From the NCBI GenBank assembly GCA_015487785.1, contig WFPC01000018.1:48133-112132 (forward strand): 64,000 nucleotides of DNA, in the 5' to 3' direction. A program made the position numbers and the translations under genes. Positions 21,055 to 32,213 of the stretch are shown piece by piece (positions within the stretch are counted from its first letter, which is position 1; the number at the start of each line of letters is the position of its first letter). Source of the DNA: Gammaproteobacteria bacterium (lineage in GTDB: Bacteria; Pseudomonadota; Gammaproteobacteria; S012-40). The notes under the pieces were generated by a model. It had not been told where the DNA came from. It searched no databases and was given only the letters and a program-made list of their open reading frames with translations.

Positions 21055-21083
21055 AAAAAAGCCCGGCTCAAGCCGGGCTTTTT
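21055..21083. terminator. Bidirectional terminator between convergent genes
   Basis: A stem AAAAGCCCGGCT / AGCCGGGCTTTT with a two-base CA loop is flanked by an A-run on one side and a T-run on the other. It can stop both fbp (rightward) and the TraF-like barrel gene (leftward). Confidence 0.93.
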
Positions 21084-21101
21084 CGATCCGGGTATTGGGC
21101 T

Positions 21102-22349
21102 TCAGAACTTGAAACCCAGTTGGGCGGCGGCTGCAACTTCGTTGTTGCCCACGCCGGCGCCCACGTCCACGTGCAGGCCCAGCAGGTTGAGTCCCAGTCC
21201 GGCGGTGACCACGCTGGTGTCGGGGTTGGCGAGGTTGTAACGATAGCCCAGCCGCACCAGCAAGACCCACACGTCCAGCTCGGCGCCGAGACTGGCGTAC
21301 TGGCTCTTGCCACCCAGGCCGGCGGGATCGTTTTCGGTCAGGTCCAGATCCAGGGCGAGGTTGGCGCGCTCGCTGAGATAGGCCAGGCCGAAGCGGGCGG
21401 TGGGGTTGACCTCGATCTTGTCGCCAGTGGCGGTCTCATAGCTCTGCGGAATCAGGTTCTTGATCGACAGGCCGGTTTTCCAGCCATTGCCGTAGTCCCG
21501 CGCCATGCCGAAGTCCATGCTGAAGCCGGTGCTGTCCTGGCGGCCCTGGTTGAGGTCGAATTCGGCATTGTCGATGTCGCTGGCGCGGTAGATGTAGTCC
21601 AGGGTGCTGGCCATGACCACTTTGGGTGTGATGCCCATGGCCACGTCGCGATTGAACAGGCTGAACTCATGGGCCAGGGAGATGCCCAGCTCCCGCGCCA
21701 GGATGCCCTGGGTGCGAATGTTGGAGCTGTAGTCGGTGCCGGCGATGATGGTGGCCGGATCCTGGTAGTTGGGATCCAGGGGGTTGGTGAAATCGGCATT
21801 GGCCAGGGCGCGCAGGGTGTTGTTGTCGGTGGCGGTCAGTTCGCCCACGAAGCCGAAGCTGGTCCAGCCGCCCAGGGTCACGGCGATGCCGGTGTTGCGG
21901 CTGGGCACGCCGATGACGAGGTTGACACTGCCATCGGCCTCGACGGTTTTGTTGGAGAAAGACTCCAGGCCGGTGAGCAGGTCATTGGTGGCCTTGCGGA
22001 AATTGTCGATTTCCTGCGGGGTGGGGATGCCGGTTTGCAGGTCGGCACGGGCCTTGTCGTAGTTTTCGAAATAGTTTGCCTCGCTGGCGTCGGTGATGGC
22101 GGTGCGCAGGTCGTCGGGGTCGGAGATGCGGTAGGCGATTACCGGCAGCTCCAGGCTGAAATCCTCGTCCTGGCGGGCGGCGGCCAGCAGGGCCGGATTG
22201 TAGAAGCTGGCATTGGCGCTGGTGCCCGAAGCCACGCCGGTGCCACCCATGCCCAGGGCGCGGGGGTCCATGGTCATGAAGGGTACGGCGCTGGCGGCGG
22301 TGCTGAATACGCCAAGCAGGGTGGCCGCGGTGAGTTTTTTCAGTGTCAT
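21102..22349 (-). CDS. Outer-membrane beta-barrel, TraF_2 (conjugal transfer TraF-like) family
   Basis: 415 residues with a signal peptide (about 1-21, ending TAASA). The mature start, MDPRALGMGGTGVASG...ASFYNPALLA, matches the N-terminus shared by FadL-related barrels and the family labelled conjugal transfer protein TraF. Many alternating hydrophobic strands follow and the last residue is Phe (LGFKF), the usual BAM recognition end. The plasmid-derived name is misleading: no transfer genes are nearby. Likely a hydrophobic-compound channel or structural barrel; the substrate is unknown. Confidence 0.82.
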   Translation of the reverse strand: MTLKKLTAATLLGVFSTAASAVPFMTMDPRALGMGGTGVASGTSANASFYNPALLAAARQDEDFSLELPVIAYRISDPDDLRTAITDASEANYFENYDKARADLQTGIPTPQEIDNFRKATNDLLTGLESFSNKTVEADGSVNLVIGVPSRNTGIAVTLGGWTSFGFVGELTATDNNTLRALANADFTNPLDPNYQDPATIIAGTDYSSNIRTQGILARELGISLAHEFSLFNRDVAMGITPKVVMASTLDYIYRASDIDNAEFDLNQGRQDSTGFSMDFGMARDYGNGWKTGLSIKNLIPQSYETATGDKIEVNPTARFGLAYLSERANLALDLDLTENDPAGLGGKSQYASLGAELDVWVLLVRLGYRYNLANPDTSVVTAGLGLNLLGLHVDVGAGVGNNEVAAAAQLGFKF

Positions 22350-22489
22350 GCGTGAGTCTCCCTAGTGTGTCCCGCGTGGGGTCGAGGTTGTCCTTTGGAA
22401 CAAATAGTGGCATACCCCGGCGGGTTTTTGAAGTTTGCCTTGGTTCTGTCTGTGTCGGCAACGCGCTGCGCGGGTTCGGGGTTCCCGTT

Positions 22490-23653
22490 TCAGCCGTTCA
22501 ATTCGAAAAACGCTTCGATCTCGGCGCGTCGCTCCAGGGTGTCGCCATAGCCCAGGGCGATGAGTTCGCGGCAGAATGATTTTTCGAACAGCAGGTAGCT
22601 CAACAGGTTGGCACCGCGGTGCTGGCTGACGCCGATGCCGCGCAGGAACAGGCGCAGGCTGGCGGGCAGGTAATGGGCGTGTCGTTGGGCAATGCGAAAG
22701 AGGTCGCGGCTGGGGGCGATGGAGAGGATGTCCACCCGGCGCATGGTGACGCTGTCTTCCGGGTGATGTTTTTCCGGGATCTGCGCCAGGGTGCGGTTGA
22801 TGCGTTCCATGCGCTCCACGTCCACTTCGATGTTGTCGAGGAAGATGCTGTCGAGTACGTGGCCTGCGATCTGGCCCAGGGTGGGCTGGCGCTCGGGATA
22901 GTCGGTGCTCTTGCCGTTGTCGGCATGTTTGACGCCGATCACCACAATCTTGCGCGCTCCCAGGTGTAGTGCCGGGCTGATGGGTGCGGTCTGGCGCATG
23001 GAGCCGTCGCCGTAGAACTCGTCGCCGATGCGCTCGGGTGCGAACACAAAGGGTATGGCCGAGGAGGCCATCAGGTGTTGCAGGTCGATGTTGGCGGCCC
23101 GGCCCAGGCGGTGGCTGCGCCGCCAGGGTTCCAGCCCGTCCACGCCCTGGAAGAAGGACACCGTGTGTCCGCTGCTGTAGCTGGAGGCGGTGATGGCCAG
23201 GGCATGCAGCAGGCCCTGGTCGATGTTGCGCTGAATCTGTTCGAAGGGCAGGTAGTGATCGAGTAGTTGCTGCAGCGGTGCCCGGTCCAATAGCGAGAGG
23301 GGACGGTTCCGCCCCAGCCCGCCCAGCACGAGATTGGTGAACCAGTGCAGGGCGCTGGCCGAGAGTCCCCACAAGTCGGCGCGAAACACCTGTTCGACAT
23401 GGAAGTTGCCCCAGACGTGCACCAGCCGCCACACGGCCTGGCGGAATTGCCGGGCGTAGATGGCCAGGGCGGTGGCATTGATGGCGCCGGCCGAGGTGCC
23501 ACACAGAATGGGGAAGGGGTTGGCTGTCTCCTTGGGCAGGATGTCGGCCAGCCCCTGCAAGACGCCCACCTGGTAGGCCGCCCGTGCACCGCCGCCGGAG
23601 AGGATCAGGGCGGTTTTGGGGGGATTTTTCGTTTTGCTCTTCAGCCAGGCCAT
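22490..23653 (-). CDS. Patatin-like phospholipase
   Basis: 387 residues. The patatin fold has the oxyanion motif SGGGARAAYQVG (19-30), the nucleophile Ser54 in GTSAG and the catalytic Asp216 in DGS, a complete Ser-Asp dyad. Such enzymes hydrolyse acyl esters of phospholipids. The ORF extends to 23725, but MAWLKSKTK at 23653 is the start that directly precedes the domain. No signal peptide, so probably cytoplasmic or membrane-associated. Confidence 0.88.
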   Translation of the reverse strand: MAWLKSKTKNPPKTALILSGGGARAAYQVGVLQGLADILPKETANPFPILCGTSAGAINATALAIYARQFRQAVWRLVHVWGNFHVEQVFRADLWGLSASALHWFTNLVLGGLGRNRPLSLLDRAPLQQLLDHYLPFEQIQRNIDQGLLHALAITASSYSSGHTVSFFQGVDGLEPWRRSHRLGRAANIDLQHLMASSAIPFVFAPERIGDEFYGDGSMRQTAPISPALHLGARKIVVIGVKHADNGKSTDYPERQPTLGQIAGHVLDSIFLDNIEVDVERMERINRTLAQIPEKHHPEDSVTMRRVDILSIAPSRDLFRIAQRHAHYLPASLRLFLRGIGVSQHRGANLLSYLLFEKSFCRELIALGYGDTLERRAEIEAFFELNG

Positions 23654-23761
23654 GGGTATGCGCGATGATGGAGTGTCATCTCTGTATCGGCCGAAATGGC
23701 GGCAAACTGGATGTTTCGAGCGCATCCTGCAAGGTGGGGTCCGCAGCCGCCGTGGCGGGTC

Positions 23762-24148
23762 TCAGTGGTCGAGTACCAGGATGGCGTCCATCTCCACCGC
23801 TGCGCCCTTGGGAAGCTGGGCCACGCCGATGGCGGCGCGGGCCGGATAGGGAGTGTGGAAATACTCTGCCATGATCTCGTTGACCACCGGGAAGTGAGCG
23901 AGATCGGTGAGAAACACGTTGAGCTTGACGATGTCTTGCAGGGAGCCCCCGGCGGCCCGGGCCACGGCCTGGAGGTTGTCGAAGACTTGCCGGATCTGGC
24001 GCGCGATGTCGCCTTCTACCAGCGCCATGCTGGCCGGGTCGAGGGGGATCTGGCCGGAGAGATACACGGTGTCGCCTACCTTGACGGCCTGGGAATAGGT
24101 GCCTATGGCCTGGGGGGCCTGGTCGGTCTGTATGATGTTTTTGCTCAT
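23762..24148 (-). CDS. ridA: Reactive intermediate/imine deaminase RidA
   Basis: 128 residues of the YjgF/YER057c/UK114 family. It hydrolyses enamine/imine intermediates released by PLP enzymes. Signatures are [24 protein letters not shown] and the C-terminal [20 protein letters not shown] with the conserved Arg. AGAGGAG lies upstream of the ATG. It follows spoT by 15 bases, the standard order spoT-ridA. Confidence 0.96.
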   Translation of the reverse strand: MSKNIIQTDQAPQAIGTYSQAVKVGDTVYLSGQIPLDPASMALVEGDIARQIRQVFDNLQAVARAAGGSLQDIVKLNVFLTDLAHFPVVNEIMAEYFHTPYPARAAIGVAQLPKGAAVEMDAILVLDH

Positions 24149-24163
24149 GCTGTCTCCTCTGTG

Positions 24164-26338
24164 TCAGCCACGGCTGCGGGTGATTTTGTTGACCTGGTCC
24201 AGGCGCCGGATGGCGCGAATGATATTGGCCAGGTGTTTGCGATTCTTGACGCTGATCACCAGGGTCAGGTCGGTGAACTTGCTGTCGCGCTGGTCGAGAT
24301 CGACGTTTTCGATATTGGCCTGCATGTCGGCGATGGCCGCGGCCACGGTGGCCAGCACGCCACGCTGGTTGCTCACCTCGACCCGGATTTCCACCGGGTA
24401 TTCGCCGCTGGGCTCCTTTTCCCAGCGCAGCTCCACCCATTTTTCCGGATGTTTCTTGTGTTCGCGAATATTCTGGCAGCTCTGGGTGTGTACCACGATG
24501 CCGCGGCCGGGGTTGAAAATGCCGAGAATGGGGTCGCCGGGAATGGGGCGACAGCATTTGGCGTAGGTGACCACGATGCCCTCGGTGCCCTGGATGGCCA
24601 GGGGGGTGGTGGATTTCTTCACTCCTGGCAGCCACTTGGGTACATAGCGTGACCACATGCTCTTGAGGCTGCCGCTGCGCGAGGCGCGCAGGTTGGCCGC
24701 CTGCTGGGTCTCGGCCAGCTTGCGTGCCACCAGCAAGGCCATGCGATTGCCCAGGCCGATGTCGGCCAGTAGTTGTTCCAGGCTGTCGAGTTTGTAGGTC
24801 TCCAGGGTTTTCTGGATCACGTTTTGAGGCAGGCTCTCCAGACTCAGAGAAAAGTTGTCGAGGCTACGGTTGAGCAGGCGCCGGCCCAGGTTGACTGCCT
24901 CGTCGCGGCGCAGGTTCTTGAGGAAATGACGAATATGGGTACGCGCCTTGCCCGTGACCACGAAGTTGAGCCAGTTGGGATTGGGTCTGGCGCTGGCGGC
25001 GGTGATGATTTCCACCGTCTGGCCGGTTTCCAGTTGGGTGCGCAGGGGGGCGAGCTGACGGTCGATCTTGGCCGCTACGCAAGTGTTGCCCACATGGGTG
25101 TGCACCGAATAGGCGAAATCCACCGGGGTGGCGCCGCGCGGCAACTCCATGATGTCACCGGTGGGGGTGAACACGTAGACCACGTCGGGAAACAGGTCGA
25201 TCTTGACGTTTTCCAGGAATTCCAGTGAGGTGCCGGCACTCTTTTGCATTTCCAGCAGGCCGCGCAGCCATTCGTTGGCCCAGGGCTGGGTGGCCGGTCC
25301 GGTATCGCCCTGCTTGTACAGCCAGTGGGCGGCGATGCCGGCATTGGCCACCTTGTCCATGTCCTCGGTGCGAATCTGAACCTCGATGGGTACCCCGAAG
25401 GGGCCGAACAACACCGTGTGCAGGGACTGGTAACCGTTGTTCTTGGGGATTGCGATGTAGTCCTTGAACTTGCCCGGCAGGGGTTTGTAGAGATTGTGCA
25501 CGATGCCCAGGGCACGGTAACAACTGTCGGCCTTGTCGACGATGATACGAAAGGCGTAGACGTCGAAGACTTCGGAGAACGACAGGTGCTTGCTGCGCAT
25601 CTTGGAATAGATGCTATAGAGGTGTTTCTCGCGTCCCAGCACGGTGGCGTTGAGGCCTTCTTGCTTGAGGCGCTCGGCGATACTGTCCTGGATTTTCTGC
25701 ACGATTTCCTTGCGGTTGCCGCGGGCCCGCTTGACCGCCTCCTGCAGGATCTGCGCGCGCCGGGGATAGAGGGCCTTGAAGCCCAGTTCTTGCAGCTCCA
25801 CCCGCATGCTGTTCATGCCCAGGCGATTGGCGATGGGTACGTAGATGTCCAGGGTCTCCTTGGCGATGCGACGGCGCTTGTCGGGTCGCATGATGCCCAG
25901 GGTGCGCATGTTGTGCACGCGGTCGGCCAGCTTGATGAGGATGACCCGCACGTCCTTGGCCATGGCCAGGAACAGTTTGCGGAAATTCTCCGCCTGGGCC
26001 TCGGCCTTGGATTCGAAGTTGATCTGGGTGAGCTTGCTGACGCCATCCACCAGGTCGGCCACTTCCTGGCCGAATTCCTCCACCAGTTGTTCCTTGGCGG
26101 TATCGGTGTCCTCGATCACGTCGTGCAGAATGGCGGCCATCAGGGTCTTGTGGTCCATTTTCAGCTCGGCCAGGATGCGGGCCACAGCCAGGGGATGGTA
26201 GATGTAGGGTTCGCCGCTGAGCCGGGTCTGGCCCTCATGGGCCTCGGCGCCGAACAAATAGGCGCGATAGACTTCCCTGACCGCCTCGGGTCCGAGGTAG
26301 TCTTCGAGAATGGCGCACAGGTCACTGATCAGGAACAC
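24164..26338 (-). CDS. spoT: Bifunctional (p)ppGpp synthetase/hydrolase SpoT
   Basis: 724 residues. The N-terminal HD hydrolase has H72-D73 and ED76-77 in ILHDVIEDTD; a RelA-type synthetase domain follows (about 200-345; GKFKDYIAIPKNNGYQSLHT), then a TGS domain (about 390-450), a helical/zinc-finger region and an ACT domain (about 650-720; VEVSNQRGVLATVAAAIAD). The intact HD motif makes hydrolase activity likely, so this is SpoT rather than RelA. GTG start at 26338. It sits in the conserved gmk-rpoZ-spoT-ridA order. Confidence 0.96.
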   Translation of the reverse strand: MFLISDLCAILEDYLGPEAVREVYRAYLFGAEAHEGQTRLSGEPYIYHPLAVARILAELKMDHKTLMAAILHDVIEDTDTAKEQLVEEFGQEVADLVDGVSKLTQINFESKAEAQAENFRKLFLAMAKDVRVILIKLADRVHNMRTLGIMRPDKRRRIAKETLDIYVPIANRLGMNSMRVELQELGFKALYPRRAQILQEAVKRARGNRKEIVQKIQDSIAERLKQEGLNATVLGREKHLYSIYSKMRSKHLSFSEVFDVYAFRIIVDKADSCYRALGIVHNLYKPLPGKFKDYIAIPKNNGYQSLHTVLFGPFGVPIEVQIRTEDMDKVANAGIAAHWLYKQGDTGPATQPWANEWLRGLLEMQKSAGTSLEFLENVKIDLFPDVVYVFTPTGDIMELPRGATPVDFAYSVHTHVGNTCVAAKIDRQLAPLRTQLETGQTVEIITAASARPNPNWLNFVVTGKARTHIRHFLKNLRRDEAVNLGRRLLNRSLDNFSLSLESLPQNVIQKTLETYKLDSLEQLLADIGLGNRMALLVARKLAETQQAANLRASRSGSLKSMWSRYVPKWLPGVKKSTTPLAIQGTEGIVVTYAKCCRPIPGDPILGIFNPGRGIVVHTQSCQNIREHKKHPEKWVELRWEKEPSGEYPVEIRVEVSNQRGVLATVAAAIADMQANIENVDLDQRDSKFTDLTLVISVKNRKHLANIIRAIRRLDQVNKITRSRG

Positions 26339-26517
26339 GAAATCCCCGGCGCCGGGCGTTGGTCTGCGAGCGGATTCATTGAAGTATGGTACAACTTCTT
26401 GATTCAGGCAATCAAATCAAGTCGTTGCATGGGGAAGGCCGATCTGTCCCGCAGCTGCGGGGCGATTGTGGATTTCGCCGCGGCCGGGAAACGAAACGGA
26501 TGCAGTGTCCGGATCGC

Positions 26518-26802
26518 TCAGAGGGTTTCGTCGCTACCGGGTTGTTGCTGGCTCGCTTCGTTGGCGGCCTGTTCCAGCTCGGCGGCAATGCGTTCGGCCT
26601 GTTCTTCGGCATCCAGGCTTTCCTTGGTGATCAGGCCTTCGGCGATCTCGCGCAGGGCCACCACGGTGGGCTTGTCATTGTCCCAGTCGACCAGCGCTTC
26701 CTTGCCGTGCTCCAGTTGCCGCGCGCGGCGGGTGGCCAGCAACACCAGCTCGAAGCGGTTGTCGATCTTGTCCAAACAGTCTTCAACGGTAACCCGTGCC
26801 AT
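26518..26802 (-). CDS. rpoZ: RNA polymerase omega subunit
   Basis: 94 residues, beginning [29 protein letters not shown], the invariant omega sequence. It stabilises assembly of the beta-prime subunit and takes part in ppGpp sensing. The acidic Gln-rich C-terminal tail is variable, as usual. It lies between gmk and spoT, with 179 bases to the spoT start; no terminator is evident there. Confidence 0.97.
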   Translation of the reverse strand: MARVTVEDCLDKIDNRFELVLLATRRARQLEHGKEALVDWDNDKPTVVALREIAEGLITKESLDAEEQAERIAAELEQAANEASQQQPGSDETL

Positions 26803-26846
26803 AAACTACTCCGTCCAGCCAATCGAATGGGGCTGGCAACTATACC

Positions 26847-28071
<1,225 letters not shown>

Positions 28072-28075
<4 letters not shown>

Positions 28076-28791
28076 GATTCGGCCCGGGCCGCTCGTTGGG
28101 CCTCGAACAGGTGGGCGATGCCCGACTTGGCCAGCGCCAGCATGGCTTGCAGTTCCTGCTCGCCGAAACACTTGCCTTCGGCGGTGCCCTGGATCTCGAT
28201 GAACAGGCCCTGGTCGTTCATCACCACGTTCATGTCGGTTTCCGCCGCGGAGTCTTCCGGATAATCCAGGTCGAGCACCGGCACGCCCTGGTAGATGCCC
28301 ACGGACACCGAGGCCACTGCCGCGCGCAGGGGGTTGTGCTTGAGCCGTCCCTGTTCCAGCAGATGGTCGATGGCGTCGGCCAGGGCCACGAAGCCGCCGG
28401 TGATGGAGGCGGTACGGGTGCCGCCGTCGGCCTGGATCACATCACAGTCCAGGGTGATGGTGCGTTCACCCAGAGCTTCCAGGTCCACCACCGCCCGCAG
28501 CGAGCGGCCGATCAGGCGCTGGATCTCCATGGTGCGGCCGCCCTGGCCGCCGCGGGCGGCCTCGCGGCTCATGCGCTCGCCGGTGGAGCGTGGCAGCATG
28601 CCGTACTCGGCGGTGACCCAGCCCTGGCCACTGCCCTTGAGGAAACGGGGCACCCGTTCCTCCACGCTGGCGGTACAGATGACCTGGGTGTCGCCGAAGG
28701 CCACCAGCACCGACCCTTCGGCGTGTTTGGTGAAACGGCGGGTGAGACGAATGGGGCGCAGCTCGTCGGCTGCTCGACCACTGGGGCGCAT
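28072..28791 (-). CDS. rph: Ribonuclease PH
   Basis: 239 residues. A phosphorolytic 3'-exoribonuclease that trims tRNA precursors. Full-length with [28 protein letters not shown] and the phosphate-binding [10 protein letters not shown]; not truncated as in E. coli K-12. The ATG at 28791 has AAGGA just upstream; an ATG five codons earlier has none. Confidence 0.97.
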
Positions 28792-28890
28792 GGTATATCC
28801 TTTCATTGAAAACGGCTGGGTCGGACGCGGACCTGAGATGCCGGCCGACGGGCGGCAATTATAGCAGTTTTGCGTTACCGCGGTATGTGC

Positions 28891-29778
28891 TCAGGCGCGT
28901 TTGCGTGCCCGCAGCGGATCCAGCGCCGCCAGCAAATCCTCCACCCGTTGCGGGCGCTTGTGTGGTGGTAGACGCATGCACCAATCGATGGCGTCGAGTA
29001 AGCGGGCGGAATAACGTCCGCCAAAGCACAGTCGCGCTCGCTTGAGCGGTTTCTGGCGACGTTTCTTGGCCGAGGGCGGGGGCTTGCCGCTGATACAGGT
29101 GCGCATGCTGGCGCCGATGGCGTAGAGATCGGTCCAGGGACCCAGCTCGGCATGGCGAAAAGACTGTTCCGGCGGTGAATAACCGTGGCTGACCACGGGA
29201 AACAGACGTGGCGGACTGGAGCGCAGCAGTTTGTGCACCGCGCCGAAGTCCAGCAACAAGGGTTCGCCGTTGTCACGCAGGTAAATATTGGCCGGCTTGA
29301 TATCCAGGTGCAGCAGATCCTGGCGGTGCAACAGGCCGATGGCATCGAGCAGGGGCAAAAACAGATCCCTGATCTCCTGTTCCTCGAGTGGGCGGCCCAG
29401 CATTTTCAGATGGGTCTGCAGGTTACAGCCCTGCTCGTGGCGCATGGCGATATAGACCGTGCCATGGCTGTGGCAGAATCCCCGTACATCGACGATATTG
29501 GAGTGGTCGATGGCTGCCAGCAGGGCCGCCTCCTGGAAGAACAATTGCCTGCCCAGCTTGAACATGCGAACCGACTTGTCGTCCTTGGCCATCAGGCGAC
29601 CGTTTTCGCGCCGGGCCAGTTTGGCCGGAAAATATTCTTTCAAGGCCACTTGTTCGCCGTTTTTGAGGTCTTCGGCCAGATACACTATGCTAAAGCCCCC
29701 GCCGCCGAGAACGTGCAGGATGCGATAGTGCTTGATACGGCTGCCCGGAGGCAGCGCGGCAATGGCCGATGCGCTCAT
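28891..29778 (-). CDS. Ser/Thr protein kinase (PknB-like, soluble)
   Basis: 295 residues, a single kinase domain with nothing attached. Glycine loop LGGGGFSIVYLA, ATP Lys47 in VALKEYFP, catalytic loop HLDIKPAN (Asp159, Lys161, Asn164; no Arg before Asp, so a non-RD kinase) and DFG at 177-179. The KEYFP motif is typical of gammaproteobacterial eukaryote-like kinases. No membrane segment or sensor domain is present. It is divergent from yicC and lies 99 bases downstream of rph's start side; its targets are unknown. The frame extends to 30141 across yicC, but that part is antisense. Confidence 0.88.
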   Translation of the reverse strand: MSASAIAALPPGSRIKHYRILHVLGGGGFSIVYLAEDLKNGEQVALKEYFPAKLARRENGRLMAKDDKSVRMFKLGRQLFFQEAALLAAIDHSNIVDVRGFCHSHGTVYIAMRHEQGCNLQTHLKMLGRPLEEQEIRDLFLPLLDAIGLLHRQDLLHLDIKPANIYLRDNGEPLLLDFGAVHKLLRSSPPRLFPVVSHGYSPPEQSFRHAELGPWTDLYAIGASMRTCISGKPPPSAKKRRQKPLKRARLCFGGRYSARLLDAIDWCMRLPPHKRPQRVEDLLAALDPLRARKRA

Positions 29779-29853
29779 GTATGTTTTCGTGGTGTATAAC
29801 GGGGTTTCCCTTACCCTATCGCCTGGAAGCGGGTGTTTGTTGAGAGGTTTTTT

Positions 29854-30723
29854 ATGATTCGAAGCATGACGGGCTTTGCCCGCCAGGATGCCGAGACGCC
29901 TTTCGGCGACATGAGCTGGGAATTGCGCGGCGTCAATCATCGCTACCTGGAACCCAGTATTCGCCTGCCCGAGGCTTTTCGCGTCCTGGAACCGCAGGTG
30001 CGCGAGCACATCGGCCAGCGGCTGGGACGCGGCAAGCTGGAATGTAATTTCGCCTACAAACCGTCCACCCCCCAAGCGCAGATGACCCTCGACCGTGAGC
30101 TGGCCCGGCATGTGGTCGAATTGGGCATGGATGTGGGTCACATGCTACTCAACCCGGGGCGAATCTCTCCCTTGGACGTGCTGCGCTGGCCCGGGGTTCT
30201 GGAAAATCCCCAGCCCGAGCTGGACAAAATGTCCGGGTTCATACTCGAATTGCTGGACCAGGCCCTGGACGAACTGTTGCAAACCCGCCGGCGCGAAGGC
30301 GCCAAGTTGCAACAGGCACTGGCGGAGCGTTGCCAGGCCATGCAGGCCATCGTCGCCAGGGTGAGAGAGCGTCTGCCCGAGGTGTTGCAGGGGGTGCGTC
30401 AGCGATTGCGTGAGCGTTTCGACGAGTTGTCTGTGCAGCTCGATGAGGATCGTCTGGAACAGGAGATGGTACTGTTCGCCCAGCGGTTGGATGTGGAAGA
30501 GGAGCTGAAGCGCCTGGAGATGCACCTCGAGGAGGTACAGCGCATCCTCGATTCCAGCGATGACAAGCCGGTGGGTCGGCGGCTGGATTTTCTCATGCAG
30601 GAGTTGAATCGCGAGGCCAACACCCTGTGTTCCAAATCCATGGATACTGAAACCACTCGCGCGGGTATCGACCTCAAGGTCTATATCGAACAGATGCGCG
30701 AACAGGTGCAGAATATCGAATAA
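29854..30723 (+). CDS. yicC: YicC family endoribonuclease
   Basis: 289 residues: an N-terminal YicC_N domain starting MIRSMTGFARQ and a C-terminal DUF1732 region ending LVYIEQMREQVQNIE-like sequence. E. coli YicC is a Mn-dependent endoribonuclease that affects small-RNA stability. GAGAGG six bases before the ATG at 29854 fixes the start; an upstream in-frame ATG at 29833 lacks a ribosome site. Neighbouring rph and gmk are the usual companions of this gene. Confidence 0.94.
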   Translation: MIRSMTGFARQDAETPFGDMSWELRGVNHRYLEPSIRLPEAFRVLEPQVREHIGQRLGRGKLECNFAYKPSTPQAQMTLDRELARHVVELGMDVGHMLLNPGRISPLDVLRWPGVLENPQPELDKMSGFILELLDQALDELLQTRRREGAKLQQALAERCQAMQAIVARVRERLPEVLQGVRQRLRERFDELSVQLDEDRLEQEMVLFAQRLDVEEELKRLEMHLEEVQRILDSSDDKPVGRRLDFLMQELNREANTLCSKSMDTETTRAGIDLKVYIEQMREQVQNIE

Positions 30724-30738
30724 GCGCAAGGAGGCTGT

Positions 30739-31041
30739 ATGATCAACAGATTTAGAATTATAAGCATGGTAGAGGGCATCTCCCTGCTGCTGCTCCTGTT
30801 CGTTGCCATGCCCTTGAAATACGGCCTGGACTATCCGCTGGCGGTCACCGTGATGGGTTGGGCTCATGGGCTGCTGTTTCTGGCCTATGTCTATCTCGCC
30901 ATGACCGTGGCCGAGGCGTTTCGTTGGTCGCAGGCACAACTTTTTGGCGCGGTGCTTCTTGGCATGTTGCCCTTCGGTTGTTTCTTGATGGAAAGGCGCC
31001 TCAGGAGAATGGCTCTGCAGGCAGTCAGCAGAACAGGCTGA
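30739..31041 (+). CDS. DUF3817 small integral membrane protein
   Basis: 100 residues with three predicted membrane helices (about 8-27, 37-59, 66-84) and a basic C-terminus. MVEGISLLLLLFVAMPLKY and VMGWAHGLLFLAYV are the DUF3817 signature; similar segments occur in YdzA-like proteins. Function unknown. AAGGAGG precedes the ATG. Its last 17 bases overlap the 3' end of the convergent hemW gene. Confidence 0.88.
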   Translation: MINRFRIISMVEGISLLLLLFVAMPLKYGLDYPLAVTVMGWAHGLLFLAYVYLAMTVAEAFRWSQAQLFGAVLLGMLPFGCFLMERRLRRMALQAVSRTG

Positions 31042-32167
31042 TCAGGTCGTCGAGGAAACGCCAGCCCCTAGTGCTGGCGCATAGCCGGCCGCTTTCCAAT
31101 GGTTGCAGGAGGCCGCGTTGCAGCGCCTTATCACAGGCCTGCCGCAATACCGTTTGGTCGAGGCCGGTATGTTGCGTGAACAATGCCAGATCCACGCCTT
31201 GCTTGAGCCGCAGGGCGTTCATCATGAATTCCAGCACGATGTCGTGTTCCCCGAGCAGTCGCTGCTGGCGTGAGGGCTCCTGGATATAGGTCTGGGGATG
31301 GCGTGTTTTCCAGCTACGCTCGATATGGTTGTGCTGGGCATCACTGAGCTTGCCATGGGCGCCGGCGCCGATACCGAGATAATCACCGAACTTCCAGTAA
31401 TTCAGATTGTGTCTGCAACGATATGCTTCGCGCGCGAAGGCCGAGACTTCGTATTGCACGTAGCCGGCCTGCTCAAGCAATTCCACTCCCTGGCACTGTA
31501 TCGCCCAGCCGGTGTCCTCGTCGGGCAGGATAGGTGGATGGCGGTGAAACCAGGTGTTGGGTTCCAGGGTGAGTTGGTAATAGGAAACATGCTCGGGTTG
31601 CAGCGCAATGGCGGTTGCCACGTCGTGCCGGGCCTGGGCCAGGGTTTGTCCCGGCAGGGCATACATGAGGTCGATGTTGATGTTGTCGAAGCCAGCTCGG
31701 CGGGCGGTTTCGAAGGCGGCACGGGCCTGGGCGGCATCGTGGATGCGGCCCAGGCGTTGCAGGCAGGCATTGTCGAAACTCTGGATGCCCAGCGACAGGC
31801 GGTTGATGCCGGCGGCGCGAAACTCCGCCAGGCGGCTGTTGTCCAGAGTGCCGGGATTGGCCTCCAGGGTGATTTCGGCATTGCTGGAAAGCGCAATGCG
31901 CGCGCGGATGCCCGCCAGCAGGTGCTCGATGGCGGCGGGAGGGAACAGGCTGGGCGTGCCGCCGCCGATGAACACGGTCTGCACCCGCCGGCCCCATACC
32001 CGAGGCAGTTCCTCTTCCAGGTCGCGCAGCAGGGCGTCCACATAGGCCGCTTCGGGCAGTTCTCCGCGAGCCTGATGGGAATTGAAGTCGCAATATGGAC
32101 ATTTGCGCACGCACCAGGGCAGGTGCACATACAGCGAAAGGGGTGGCAGGGTGCTGAAAACGGGCAT
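31025..32167 (-). CDS. hemW: Heme chaperone HemW (HemN-like radical SAM)
   Basis: 380 residues. Radical SAM cluster motif CVRKCPYCDF (Cys19, Cys23, Cys26), then GGGTPSLF and EANPGT. It lacks the N-terminal extension of true coproporphyrinogen dehydrogenase, which marks HemW, a heme-binding chaperone for respiratory proteins. I start it at MPVFSTLPPLSLYVHLPWC (32167); the upstream frame is antisense to the neighbouring region. It overlaps the DUF3817 gene tail to tail. Confidence 0.92.
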   Translation of the reverse strand: MPVFSTLPPLSLYVHLPWCVRKCPYCDFNSHQARGELPEAAYVDALLRDLEEELPRVWGRRVQTVFIGGGTPSLFPPAAIEHLLAGIRARIALSSNAEITLEANPGTLDNSRLAEFRAAGINRLSLGIQSFDNACLQRLGRIHDAAQARAAFETARRAGFDNINIDLMYALPGQTLAQARHDVATAIALQPEHVSYYQLTLEPNTWFHRHPPILPDEDTGWAIQCQGVELLEQAGYVQYEVSAFAREAYRCRHNLNYWKFGDYLGIGAGAHGKLSDAQHNHIERSWKTRHPQTYIQEPSRQQRLLGEHDIVLEFMMNALRLKQGVDLALFTQHTGLDQTVLRQACDKALQRGLLQPLESGRLCASTRGWRFLDDLISLFC

Positions 32168-32213
32168 GGATCCGAAGGTACACATTCCGGCACGGGGCGT
32201 CCAGGGCCGGGTT

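Noticed and set aside
21102..22349. Conjugation gene implied by the TraF family name
   Set aside because: No other transfer genes; the protein is an outer-membrane barrel.
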